This document shows positions 34,846-43,281 of a stretch of 59,952 nt of DNA, piece after piece. The position numbers and the translations under genes were made by a program. The notes under the pieces are model-generated. The model was not told the DNA's origin, made no database searches, and worked only from the letters and a program-made list of their open reading frames with translations. Source of the stretch: an uncultured Collinsella sp. (GTDB taxonomy: Bacteria; Actinomycetota; Coriobacteriia; Coriobacteriales; Coriobacteriaceae); assembly GCA_902467875.1 (NCBI GenBank), contig CABQWP010000006.1:1-59952 (forward strand). Direction: 5' to 3'. The first letter of the stretch is position 1. Every line of letters starts with the position of its first letter.

Positions 34846-36207
34846 CTACAGAATAAATCGAAGGATGTCGGAACGAAGCATATAGACAAACAGCAGCGCA
34901 AAGAGCGCGATGCCCACATAGCTCACAATCGTCTGGACCTTGAGAGGTAGCTCGCGGCCCGCAATCTTTTGAATGATCTCGATGACCAGCTTGCCGCCAT
35001 CGAGTGGTGGGATGGGCAGCAGGTTCATAAAGCCAAGCGAGAACGAAATGAGAGCGGCAAACGAAAGGAACGTGGCAGGGCCGGCAGCAGCAGCCTGTGA
35101 GGACATAACGCTAATACCCACGATCGAAGAAGACTGATCGAGAATCTCCATCGTATGCTGCGGCTGGAGCAGGCGCATCACGCCCTCCGCTGTCTGCACG
35201 ACATAGGAGAAAGACAGGCGAGCCGACGTGATGGGGTCTAAACGGACCACCTGCGTAGAGGCATACACACCTAGGCGCTCCTCCTCCTTGAGTGCAACCG
35301 TGGTCGAATGCTGCTTGCCGTCACGCTCGTACTCGATGGCGATATCGTCCTTACCGGCGGCCTTGCCGATGGCATCGTAAACGTCCATCCAGGTAGAGCA
35401 CGATACTCCGTCAACCGAAAGGATCGCGTCGCCGCCCTCGATACCCGCCTTGGCGGCAATAGAACCCTCGTCAACCTGACCGATCACGTTGGTATCCATC
35501 GGCACGGTGACACCCGCAATAGAGTAGATGCTCATAAGCAGCAAAAAGCCCGTCAGGATATTGACGAGAATGCCCGCGAGCAGCATAAAGGCGCGCTTGA
35601 GAAAACCCTGGCCCAGATAGGTATGCGAACGCTCTTGCGCAAGGAACTCGGCTTCGCCGCACGGCAGCTCCCACACATCGCCCTCGGTAGTCGCATGCTC
35701 TCGATCGAAACGGCGGCCGTCAAAGGTGGTGTACCCCGCCGCATCTCGTGGCAGCGTCTGATACTTGGTGGGATAGTAGCTCGGCGAGGGCTTCTCCCCT
35801 TCCTCATACCAAGGCGCGATAGAGCCCCAACCCAAGAGCAAGGCGCATGCCTCGAGCACAACCTCCTCGGATAGCTCGAGCTCGACAGCAAGGTCGGCCA
35901 CGGTCACGCGACCATGACGATAGATAGCCGCGAGCACGCGATCGGCACACGAGACGTCGGTCGGATCCATACCGCAGATGGCAGCGTAGCCACCCAGCAG
36001 CAGCGGGGTCACGCCAAACTTGGTTCCAATGCGACGCGACGTGTAATGTATGTCAAAGCGGCACGGCAGGCCCAAAAAGAACTCGGTCACACGGACGCCG
36101 CAGGCACGCGCCGCCAAAAAGTGGCCGCCCTCGTGCAAAAACACGAGGACGGAAAGCATCAGCAGGCCCCAAAAGACCGATGAGAGAACGCTCAGAACAG
36201 TATCCAT
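34846..36207 (-). CDS. rseP: RseP/RasP site-2 metalloprotease with an inserted winged-helix-like segment
   Basis: A 453-residue intramembrane zinc protease that cuts anti-sigma factors and signal-peptide remnants. The zinc motif HEGGH is at 25-29, the third ligand region NLLPIPPLDGG is near the C-terminus, and a PDZ domain spans about 240-310. Between GGYAAICGM (80) and the second helix bundle (200) lies an unusual 110-residue stretch. Its start (DRVLAAIYRHGRVTVADLAV, then a second helix) looks like a winged-helix fold. The start is ATG at 36207; TTG at 36222 abuts AAGGA with no spacing. It lies between dxr and ispG. Confidence 0.92.
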   Translation of the reverse strand: MDTVLSVLSSVFWGLLMLSVLVFLHEGGHFLAARACGVRVTEFFLGLPCRFDIHYTSRRIGTKFGVTPLLLGGYAAICGMDPTDVSCADRVLAAIYRHGRVTVADLAVELELSEEVVLEACALLLGWGSIAPWYEEGEKPSPSYYPTKYQTLPRDAAGYTTFDGRRFDREHATTEGDVWELPCGEAEFLAQERSHTYLGQGFLKRAFMLLAGILVNILTGFLLLMSIYSIAGVTVPMDTNVIGQVDEGSIAAKAGIEGGDAILSVDGVSCSTWMDVYDAIGKAAGKDDIAIEYERDGKQHSTTVALKEEERLGVYASTQVVRLDPITSARLSFSYVVQTAEGVMRLLQPQHTMEILDQSSSIVGISVMSSQAAAAGPATFLSFAALISFSLGFMNLLPIPPLDGGKLVIEIIQKIAGRELPLKVQTIVSYVGIALFALLFVYMLRSDILRFIL

Positions 36208-36232
36208 AAAACGAAAAAGCAATCCTTATGGG

Positions 36233-37420
36233 TTAGGAACGGGTTGCGGCGAGCACCTGCGCAGCCTTTTCACGCGCCCACGCATCGATGTCGCGAAGCT
36301 GCTCAAACGAATCGACCGCCTGCATATCGTGGGCATCCATGCAGGATTCCACAATGCGATCGATATCGGTAAAGCTGCAGCCATCGTGCAGGAAGGCATC
36401 GACGGCGACCTCGTTGGCGGCATTGAGCACGCACGGCATGGTGCCACCCGTCTTGCCGGCACGTTCGGCCAGTGCCAGACAGCGGAAGGTATCCATGTCG
36501 GCAGCATCAAACGTGAGCTGCCCCAGCTCGCGGAAATCGATACGAGGCGCCGGGGTATCCCAACGCTCGGGATACGAGAACGCGAACTGGATGGGAATAC
36601 GCATGTCGGAAGCACCGAGATGCGCCATCACGGAGCCGTCGGCAAACTCGACCATAGAGTGAATCTTGGACTGACGCTGCACGACCACGTTAATGAAATC
36701 GAGGTCGCAGTTAAACAGATGCATGGCCTCAATGCGCTCCAGGCCCTTGTTCATGAGGGTGGCGGAGTCGATGGTGATCTTGGCGCCCATGGCCCACGTG
36801 GGATGTGCGAGGGCATCGGCACGCGTCACGCGATTGAGCTCGTCGCGCGTGCGGCCAAAGAACGGACCGCCCGAGCAGGTGAGCCAAATACAATGAGCCT
36901 CGCGCGGGTCCTCCCCCAGATAGCACTGGTAGATGGCGGAGTGCTCAGAGTCGACTGGAATAAGCTGGCCCGGTTGCGCCAACGGCATAAGCAAGTCGCC
37001 GCCGACGACGAGGGACTCCTTGTTGGCAAGGGCAAGACGCTTATTCGAGGTCAAGGCCGCATGGCTCGCCTCGAGACCGGCGGCGCCCACAATAGCGACG
37101 AGCACGCAGTCGACATCGTCGCGACGCGCGAGCTCGCAAACCGCCTGCGCGCCAACGCCGAGCTTCGTTCCCTCGGGCAACTCCTGCAGCACGGCGTCAT
37201 CGCCATGAGCGACATCGGCCACGGCAACCGCCGGAACCGAGAACTCGCGGGCAGCGGCAACGAGCTCGGAGGTACTGGAGTTAACGGACAGCGCCGTCAC
37301 CTGCAGGCGATCGGCATGCTGGCGGCACACATCGAGCGCCTGGGTGCCGATAGAGCCCGTACAACCCAGGATGGCAACACGGAGACGTCCATCGGGGCCA
37401 TACGTCGTCTGGAAGGACAT
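36233..37420 (-). CDS. dxr: 1-deoxy-D-xylulose 5-phosphate reductoisomerase
   Basis: A 395-residue NADPH enzyme making MEP, the committed step of the MEP pathway and the fosmidomycin target. The Rossmann motif is ILGCTGSIGTQALDV, then ANKESLVVGG, PVDSEHSAIYQ and LTCSGGPFFGR. ATG at 37420 has GGAGG and overlaps the cdsA stop by one base (TAATG). Confidence 0.97.
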   Translation of the reverse strand: MSFQTTYGPDGRLRVAILGCTGSIGTQALDVCRQHADRLQVTALSVNSSTSELVAAAREFSVPAVAVADVAHGDDAVLQELPEGTKLGVGAQAVCELARRDDVDCVLVAIVGAAGLEASHAALTSNKRLALANKESLVVGGDLLMPLAQPGQLIPVDSEHSAIYQCYLGEDPREAHCIWLTCSGGPFFGRTRDELNRVTRADALAHPTWAMGAKITIDSATLMNKGLERIEAMHLFNCDLDFINVVVQRQSKIHSMVEFADGSVMAHLGASDMRIPIQFAFSYPERWDTPAPRIDFRELGQLTFDAADMDTFRCLALAERAGKTGGTMPCVLNAANEVAVDAFLHDGCSFTDIDRIVESCMDAHDMQAVDSFEQLRDIDAWAREKAAQVLAATRS

Positions 37421-38319
37421 TACAGCACGCCTCCGATCATCAAAAGCAGCTGCGCGGTAATGCAGCCAAAGATAAGCGAATCGCTACGATCGAGCATGCC
37501 GCCGTGGCCCGGGATAAGGTTACCGGAATCCTTAACGCCCACACCGCGCTTGATGCGCGACTCGATGAGGTCTCCGATAACGCCCAGGACGGACACGACC
37601 AAGCCGCACAGCAGCGCATAGGGCAGGCTGAGCTTGTAGAAGTGCGTCGCCCACAGGATGAGCCAAATCAAAACCGAGCCCAGGATGCCGCCGACAAACC
37701 CCTCCCAGCTCTTTTTGGGAGAGATCTTGGGAACCATCTTGTGCTTGCCGATACGGCTACCCACGATGTAGGCAAACGAATCGGAGACCCAAAGGGACGC
37801 GCAAACGCCCACCGAAAGCAGGGCGCCGGCAAAACCGGGCACGGCATCGCGCAGCAGCACGATAGCCGACAGCATAAAGCCAGTGTAGATGGGACCCATG
37901 AGCGTCACGGCCACATCAGAGATGCGGGTACGCGGCGACCAAACATACCAAATGCCCACAGCGAGCATCAGGGCAAAAAGCAGGGCATTCAGCAACATCG
38001 AATCGCCCAACGCCGACAGCGGAAAGAGTACGGCGGCAGCGATACCCATGCGCTCGTTAGCCATCTTGCCATCGAGCCTCGTCATACGGAAAAACTCATA
38101 GCAGCACAGGCCGCTCATGACAGAAACAAAGATGGCAGTGGGCACGATACCCAAAACCAGACACAGGATAAAGACAACAGCGTAGACGATACCCGCGGCG
38201 GCACGGGTAATAAAGCCCGCCAGCCACGAACCGGTCCCGCTCTTCGCTGTAGGCGCTCCCGCAGCGGTAGCTTTGCGCGCAGGCGTCTTGGGAGCAGATG
38301 CCTTGGGACGATCGGACAC
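37420..38319 (-). CDS. cdsA: Phosphatidate cytidylyltransferase
   Basis: A 299-residue polytopic membrane enzyme making CDP-diacylglycerol from phosphatidate and CTP. The C-terminal signature is in DSGNLIPGHGGMLDRSDSL, and the preceding VSDSFAYIVGSRIGKHK and SPKKSWEG stretches are typical. About 35 N-terminal residues are Ala/Lys/Pro-rich and probably cytosolic. GTG at 38319 follows GAGGAGG. Confidence 0.96.
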   Translation of the reverse strand: MSDRPKASAPKTPARKATAAGAPTAKSGTGSWLAGFITRAAAGIVYAVVFILCLVLGIVPTAIFVSVMSGLCCYEFFRMTRLDGKMANERMGIAAAVLFPLSALGDSMLLNALLFALMLAVGIWYVWSPRTRISDVAVTLMGPIYTGFMLSAIVLLRDAVPGFAGALLSVGVCASLWVSDSFAYIVGSRIGKHKMVPKISPKKSWEGFVGGILGSVLIWLILWATHFYKLSLPYALLCGLVVSVLGVIGDLIESRIKRGVGVKDSGNLIPGHGGMLDRSDSLIFGCITAQLLLMIGGVL

Positions 38320-38321
38320 GA

Positions 38322-39116
38322 TTAAGCCTCCTCGGTCTTGCTCAGTCCACCAAACCTACGGTCACGGCCCTGATAGGCCAAAATGGCGTCGACAAGGCCC
38401 CAACGATCAAAGTCGGGCCAATAGGTATCGGTGACATAGAACTCGGAATAAGCCACCTGCCACAGCAGATAGTTCGAAAGGCGCAGCTCACCAGAGGTGC
38501 GAATCACAAGCTCAGGATCGGGAAGGCCGGCGGTATAGAGGTGGGAAGCCACCATGTCGTCATCAATTGCGGCAGGATCAATCTTACCGGCGGCAACGTC
38601 GAGCGCGATCTGACGGACAGCGCGGGTAATCTCGGCACGCGCGCCGTAGTTGACGGCAAGCGCCAGCGTCATACCGGTGTGATCGGCGCACTCGGCAAGA
38701 CCGCGTTCAAAAACGTCGCGGGTCTTCTTGGGCAGCGCGGAAATATCACCCAAAAAGACAACGCGCACGTTTTCGCGCTTCAGAAGCGGCAACTCGTCGA
38801 TGAACGTCTTGGCAAACAAGTGCATCAAGACGTTGACCTCATGCTGCGGGCGGTTCCAGTTTTCGGTAGAAAACGCATAGGCAGAAAGCACGTCGACGCC
38901 CAGGCGCACGCAGGCGGTAATGATCTCGCGCAGCGAGACGATACCCGCCTTGTGGCCCTCAGTGCGTGCAAGACCGCGCGACGTGGCCCAACGACCGTTG
39001 CCGTCCATGATGCACGAGATATGGTGCGGAATGTTATTGAGGTCAAGGTCGGAAAAACCGACGCCCGCAGGGGCGTCGGCAAAGTACTCGACCAGTTTAT
39101 GCTCGTCGTATTGCAC
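38322..39116 (-). CDS. uppS: Undecaprenyl diphosphate synthase (cis-prenyltransferase)
   Basis: A 264-residue enzyme extending farnesyl diphosphate with IPP to C55-PP, the cell-wall carrier. It has CIMDGNGRWATSRG (catalytic Asp, P-loop), GHKAG, the YAFSTENW segment and the C-terminal ELRLSNYLLWQ. GTG at 39116 has GGAG overlapping the end of frr. The dxr and ispG products feed its substrate, and dgkA (4820) recycles its product. Confidence 0.97.
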   Translation of the reverse strand: MQYDEHKLVEYFADAPAGVGFSDLDLNNIPHHISCIMDGNGRWATSRGLARTEGHKAGIVSLREIITACVRLGVDVLSAYAFSTENWNRPQHEVNVLMHLFAKTFIDELPLLKRENVRVVFLGDISALPKKTRDVFERGLAECADHTGMTLALAVNYGARAEITRAVRQIALDVAAGKIDPAAIDDDMVASHLYTAGLPDPELVIRTSGELRLSNYLLWQVAYSEFYVTDTYWPDFDRWGLVDAILAYQGRDRRFGGLSKTEEA

Positions 39117-39117
39117 C

Positions 39118-39654
39118 TTAGATCTCCATGACCTCGGCTTCTTTTTCCTTCAGAAGCTCCTCGACCTTGGCGACATACTCATCAGTGTGCTTCTGGACCT
39201 TGGCCTGCTCGCGACGGACATCGTCCTCGGTGAGCTCCTCATCGCGCTCGAGCTTGTTGTTGAAGTCGCGACGGATGTTACGGATAGACACCTTGGCCTG
39301 CTCGGCGTACTCGCGGCACTCCTTGACGAGCTCGCGACGGCGCTCCTCAGTGGGAGCCGGGAACGGAAGACGAACGACGGTGCCATCGGAGTTGGGGGTA
39401 ATACCCAGATCGGAAGCGCCGATGGCCTTGACGATAGCATTGATGAGTGCCTTGTCCCACGGCTCGATGAGCAGCATGTGGGCCTCGGGGGTCTTGACGG
39501 CGGCAACCTGCGTGACCGGCGTGGGAACACCGTAATAATCGACGGTGATGTCGGACAGAATGTTGGCATTGGCGCGGCCGGTACGGACCTTGGAGAAGTT
39601 ATGCTTGAGGGACTCGAGCGACTTGTCCATATGGGCGGTGATGTTCTCTGCCAT
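39118..39654 (-). CDS. frr: Ribosome recycling factor
   Basis: A 178-residue factor that splits post-termination ribosomes with EF-G. It has the three-helix bundle pattern with FSKVRTGRANA, VDYYGVPTPV and the C-terminal helix KVQKHTDEYVAKVEELLKEK. The length is slightly under the usual 185. ATG at 39654 has AGGAGG and starts 2 nt after the pyrH stop. Confidence 0.97.
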   Translation of the reverse strand: MAENITAHMDKSLESLKHNFSKVRTGRANANILSDITVDYYGVPTPVTQVAAVKTPEAHMLLIEPWDKALINAIVKAIGASDLGITPNSDGTVVRLPFPAPTEERRRELVKECREYAEQAKVSIRNIRRDFNNKLERDEELTEDDVRREQAKVQKHTDEYVAKVEELLKEKEAEVMEI

Positions 39655-39656
39655 GC

Positions 39657-40379
39657 TTAATCCTCCTGATAGACGAGCGTGCCGACGGGCTCACCCGAAA
39701 GCGCGCGCTTGACGGTGTCCTCGCCATCGATGTTGAGGACCAAAATCGGCATACGGTTGTCCTGGCACAGTGCCGTAGCCGTGGAATCCATAACCTGCAG
39801 ACCGCGGACGAGAACCTCGTGATAGGTAATCTTGTCAAAACGGACGGCATCAGCGCACTTGACGGGATCCTTATCGTAGATGCCGTCAACCTTGGTGGCT
39901 TTAATCAGAATCTCGGCGCCGATCTCACACGCACGAAGAGCCGCGGCGGTGTCGGTCGTAAAGTACGGATTGCCCGAACCGGCGGCAAAAATAACGACGT
40001 TGCCCTTGGAAAGGTGGTTGATGGCGCGACGGCGAATATAGGGCTCGCAGATCTCGTTCATCTGGATAGCGCTCATCACGCGGCAGGGAACATCGTTATG
40101 CTCGAAGGCATCCTGCAGGGCGAGCGCGTTCATAACGGTTGCCAGCATGCCCATGTAGTCGGCCTGAGCACGCTCCATGCCACCGGCAGCGCCTGCCATG
40201 CCGCGGAAAATATTGCCGCCGCCGACAACGACGCCGACCTCATGGCCAACGGCGAGCAGCTCCTTGACCTGCTTAGCAAGATGGTCGGTAACCTTGGGGT
40301 CGATGCCATATTGGCCGTCGCCCATCAGCGCTTCGCCGGAAAGCTTAAGAAGCACGCGTTTATATCGGATGTCGGACAA
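39657..40379 (-). CDS. pyrH: Uridylate kinase
   Basis: A 240-residue UMP kinase of the amino-acid kinase fold. It shows KRVLLKLSGEALMG, VGGGNIFRG and the TTDTAAALRA loop. The start is TTG at 40379 with AAAGGAGG upstream. It is the first gene of pyrH-frr-uppS-cdsA-dxr-rseP-ispG-proS. It also consumes UMP from the pyr operon product. Confidence 0.97.
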   Translation of the reverse strand: MSDIRYKRVLLKLSGEALMGDGQYGIDPKVTDHLAKQVKELLAVGHEVGVVVGGGNIFRGMAGAAGGMERAQADYMGMLATVMNALALQDAFEHNDVPCRVMSAIQMNEICEPYIRRRAINHLSKGNVVIFAAGSGNPYFTTDTAAALRACEIGAEILIKATKVDGIYDKDPVKCADAVRFDKITYHEVLVRGLQVMDSTATALCQDNRMPILVLNIDGEDTVKRALSGEPVGTLVYQED

Positions 40380-40409
40380 AGCGATCCTCCTTTAGATTGA
40401 ACTCTCAAC

Positions 40410-40418
40410 ATTCTATCA
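40410..40418 (-). promoter_or_regulatory. pyrH operon promoter (extended -10)
   Basis: TGA-TAGAAT on the minus strand, about 30 nt upstream of the pyrH start. It lies just downstream of a perfect GGCTCT/AGAGCC hairpin (40421-40436). No clear -35 is seen. Confidence 0.45.
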
Positions 40419-40440
40419 AAGGCTCTAAGAAGAGCCATGA

Positions 40441-40477
40441 AAAAGCAGGCTGTGAGTAAAACCCACAGCCTGCTCAT
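40441..40477 (-). terminator. Intrinsic terminator of rpsB-tsf
   Basis: GAGCAGGCTGTGGG pairs with CACAGCCTGC (11 bp) and is followed on the minus strand by TTTTTC. A second small hairpin at 40421-40436 follows. Confidence 0.9.
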
Positions 40478-40497
40478 TACCAGCTACAAGAGCTTAT

Positions 40498-41367
40498 TTA
40501 CTCGCCACGGACCAGACGGTCAAAGGCAACGACGGTAATGGTGTCGCCGAGCTCCTTGGAGACCTGCTCAGCGTACTTCTTGATGGTGAGGGAGCTGTCC
40601 TTGATGAACTCCTGCTCGGTGAGCACGGACTGCTTGTAGAACTTCTCCAGACGGCCGACAGCCATCTTCTCCTGGATAGCCTCGGGCTTGCCGGACTCGG
40701 CAGCCTGGGCCATGTAGATCTGCTTCTCGTGCTCGACGGTCTCGGCCGGAACCTGATCGCGGGTAGCGCAGATCGGGGCGACGGCGGCAACCTGAAGGGC
40801 AACGTCGTGAGCGAAGGTCTTGAAGGATTCAGCCTGAGCGGTCTCAGCCTTCTCGAAGGCGAACTCGACGAGGACGCCGATCTTACCACCCATGTGGATG
40901 TAAGAAGCGAGCGCGCCGTTCTCAGCCTTGCGGGCAGCGAAGCGGGAAATCTTCATGTTCTCGCCCATGATGTGAATCATCTCGGTGAGCTCGGAGGAAA
41001 CAGTCTCCTCGCCCATCGGCTTCTCGAGCAGAGCGTCGACGTCAGCAGGCTCGGTGGTAGCGACAACCTCAGCGACCTTGGAAGCAAAGCCGGTGAACTT
41101 GGCGTTGGAGCCAACGAAGTCGGTCTCGCAGGAGAGCTCGAGCAGAGCGCCGGTCTTGCCATCCTCGGAGACGAACGCGGCAACAGCGCCCTCGTTGGTC
41201 TCACGGCCAGCCTTCTTGGCAGCCTTGGCAAGGCCGTTCTTACGCAGAACGTCGACAGCGGCGTCCATGTCGCCGTCAGCCTCGACGAGAGCCTTCTTGC
41301 ACTCCATCATCGGGGAGTCGGTCATCTCGCGGAGCTGCTTGACCATAGCGGCGGTAATCTGGGCCAT
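40498..41367 (-). CDS. tsf: Elongation factor Ts
   Basis: A 289-residue nucleotide-exchange factor of EF-Tu. The N-terminal UBA-like domain contains LREMTDSPMMECKKAL with the conserved T-x-x-x-x-M-x-C-K pattern, followed by GLAKAAKKAGRETNEG and the Ts dimerisation core with CETDFV. ATG at 41367 has AAAGGA. It is co-transcribed with rpsB (45-bp gap). Confidence 0.97.
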   Translation of the reverse strand: MAQITAAMVKQLREMTDSPMMECKKALVEADGDMDAAVDVLRKNGLAKAAKKAGRETNEGAVAAFVSEDGKTGALLELSCETDFVGSNAKFTGFASKVAEVVATTEPADVDALLEKPMGEETVSSELTEMIHIMGENMKISRFAARKAENGALASYIHMGGKIGVLVEFAFEKAETAQAESFKTFAHDVALQVAAVAPICATRDQVPAETVEHEKQIYMAQAAESGKPEAIQEKMAVGRLEKFYKQSVLTEQEFIKDSSLTIKKYAEQVSKELGDTITVVAFDRLVRGE

Positions 41368-41412
41368 TGTGGTTCCTTTCAAAGAGATGAAAAAGAATTA
41401 ACTAAGACTGAT

Positions 41413-42141
41413 TTACTCGGCCTTGGGCTCAGCGGCCATCTCGGCCTCGGAGACCTGCTCCTTGCCGGAGCCAGCGAGGCAGGCGTCAGCCATGAGCTCG
41501 CACATAAGGGTTACAGCGGAGATAGCGTCATCGTTGCAGGGGATGCCGTACTCGACCTCGTCGGGATCGGAGTTGGTGTCGATCAGGGCGACGACGGGGA
41601 TGTTCAGGCGCTGAGCCTCCTTGATGGCGTTCTCCTCGCGCTTGGTGTCGATGACGAAGAGAGCCTGGGGCAGACCCTTCATGTCGCGGGCGCCACCGAG
41701 GTTGGTCTGGAGCTTGGTAAGCTCCTTGCCGAGCACAGCCTGCTCCTTCTTGGGCAGAACAGCCATGCGGCCGTCCTCGACCATGGCCTCGAGCTCCTCC
41801 ATGCGGTTGATGCGGGAGCGGATGGTAACGAAGTTGGTCAGCATACCGCCGAGCCAACGCTGGTTGATGTAAGGCATGTTGGCGCGCTCAGCAGCGTTCT
41901 TGACGGCCTCCTGAGCCTGCTTCTTGGTGCCGACGAACAGCACGTTGCCGCCCTTGGCGACGTTCTTGACGAAGGTGTAAGCCTGGTCGGCGTCGAGGAT
42001 GGTCTGCTTGAGGTCGAGGATGTAGATGCCGTTGCGCTCACCGAAGATGAACGGCTTCATCTTGGGGTTCCAGCGACGGGTCTGGTGACCGAAGTGGCAG
42101 CCGGCCTCGAGCAGGGTGCGGATATTAATCTTGGTAGCCAT
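41413..42141 (-). CDS. rpsB: 30S ribosomal protein S2
   Basis: A 242-residue protein. It shows LLEAGCHFGHQTRRWNPKM, INQRWLGGMLTN and IPVVALIDTNSDP. The C-terminal tail is Glu/Ala-rich. ATG at 42141 follows AGGAGG. It is the first gene of rpsB-tsf, behind a strong promoter and a structured leader. Confidence 0.97.
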   Translation of the reverse strand: MATKINIRTLLEAGCHFGHQTRRWNPKMKPFIFGERNGIYILDLKQTILDADQAYTFVKNVAKGGNVLFVGTKKQAQEAVKNAAERANMPYINQRWLGGMLTNFVTIRSRINRMEELEAMVEDGRMAVLPKKEQAVLGKELTKLQTNLGGARDMKGLPQALFVIDTKREENAIKEAQRLNIPVVALIDTNSDPDEVEYGIPCNDDAISAVTLMCELMADACLAGSGKEQVSEAEMAAEPKAE

Positions 42142-42191
42142 GTTAAACCTCCTGTGGTTTGCCTCCGCGCGGGGTCATCCTCCAAAACCAA

Positions 42192-42218
42192 CCCGGACAT
42201 GTGCTACCAAAGCCCGGG
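42192..42218 (-). promoter_or_regulatory. Leader hairpin of rpsB
   Basis: CCCGG pairs with CCGGG around a 17-nt loop within the 135-nt rpsB leader; a TTGC/GCAA pair lies further upstream (42263-42274). S2 is autoregulated through the rpsB leader in E. coli. A similar role here is inference. Confidence 0.4.
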
Positions 42219-42282
42219 CACCACGGTATGAAGTAGCCGCGCGTGCGTGATAAAAACATGTTGCCGTGAAGCAACCCGATGA

Positions 42283-42311
42283 ATGATAGCAGGAATGCTT
42301 CTTCCTGCCAA
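42283..42311 (-). promoter_or_regulatory. rpsB-tsf promoter
   Basis: TTGGCA (42306-42311), a 17-bp spacer and TGC-TATCAT (-10 at 42283-42288) on the minus strand. It is the best promoter match in the window and gives a leader of about 135 nt. Confidence 0.8.
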
Positions 42312-42360
42312 CCCGCAATCAAAACCACACACCTGAGTGCGGCGCGGGACGTCCCAGCCA

Positions 42361-43281
42361 CTATTCGCCGCGGGGATGGGCTTGAGCCACAGCTCGCTTA
42401 AGCCGATCGGGTGTGAGATGCGTGTAGATCTGCGTCGTGGACAGGCTCGCATGACCCAGCAGCTCTTGAACCGAGCGTAGGTCCGCACCGCCCTCGAGCA
42501 AGTCGGTCGCAAAGGTATGGCGCATCGCATGCGGCGCGATGTCGGCCGGAATGCCGGCGAGCGTCGCCAGCGTATGGAACCGCCGCCTGAGTATGGCGGC
42601 GCTCATGCGATTGCCGCGCGCCGATATAAGCAGCGGATGCGGCCCGGTAGCGAGGTCACGGCGCTTTGCCTGAGCGAGCAACTCCGGCCTCCCCTCCTCA
42701 ATATAGAGACGCGTCGCCTCGAGTGCGCGACGATACAGAGGAACAATGCGTTCCTTGCTCCCCTTGCCCCATAGCCGCAGCGTGCGCTCGGACCATGAGA
42801 TGGATTCCACATTGAGCGCCGCAAGCTCTGAGATACGGGCACCCGAGGCATAGAGCAACTCGAGCATCGCCGCATCGCGCAGTCCCGCGGGCGTCGAGGT
42901 ATCAGGCGTCTTGAGCAGTGCCTCGACCTGCTGGGTCGTAAGGACGCCCGGCAGGTCACGTGGCAGCTTGGGCGATGCGATCGCCGAGACCGCATCGCCC
43001 TCGACAATCCCCTCGGCAGCCATCCAGCGATAGAGAGATCGGATAGCCGACAGGTGCGCCGCAAGCGTTCGGGGAGCCACCTGCTCACGCGAAAGCTCAG
43101 CAAGATAGCGACGAATGGTGCGCACGTCGACAGCGAAAGCATCAATATCCTCGCGCTCGCACCAAGCAGCAAAGCGCTCTAGCCTCGAGCCATAGGCCGT
43201 CACCGTGTTGGGAGAAAGCCCCTCAACGCGTGCGATATAGGCGATAAAAGAGTCGACGGTGTCGTACAGGTCAAAGGCTAT
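42361..43281 (-). CDS. xerC: Tyrosine recombinase (XerC/XerD family), probable ATA start
   Basis: A 306-residue site-specific recombinase that resolves chromosome dimers. Catalytic residues are visible: Arg in ASGARISELAAL, Lys in GKGSKERIVP, H-x-x-R in HAMRHTFATDL, His in LLGHASLSTTQ and Tyr in QIYTHLT. The first canonical start, GTG at 43203, would cut 26 residues of the conserved SAM-like N-terminus (SFIAYIARVEGLSPNTV). The frame stays open upstream with no ATG, GTG or TTG. ATA at 43281 overlaps the trmFO stop and has GGAGG 9 nt upstream, which makes it the likely start. XerC or XerD identity is not certain. Confidence 0.85.
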   Translation of the reverse strand: MAFDLYDTVDSFIAYIARVEGLSPNTVTAYGSRLERFAAWCEREDIDAFAVDVRTIRRYLAELSREQVAPRTLAAHLSAIRSLYRWMAAEGIVEGDAVSAIASPKLPRDLPGVLTTQQVEALLKTPDTSTPAGLRDAAMLELLYASGARISELAALNVESISWSERTLRLWGKGSKERIVPLYRRALEATRLYIEEGRPELLAQAKRRDLATGPHPLLISARGNRMSAAILRRRFHTLATLAGIPADIAPHAMRHTFATDLLEGGADLRSVQELLGHASLSTTQIYTHLTPDRLKRAVAQAHPRGE

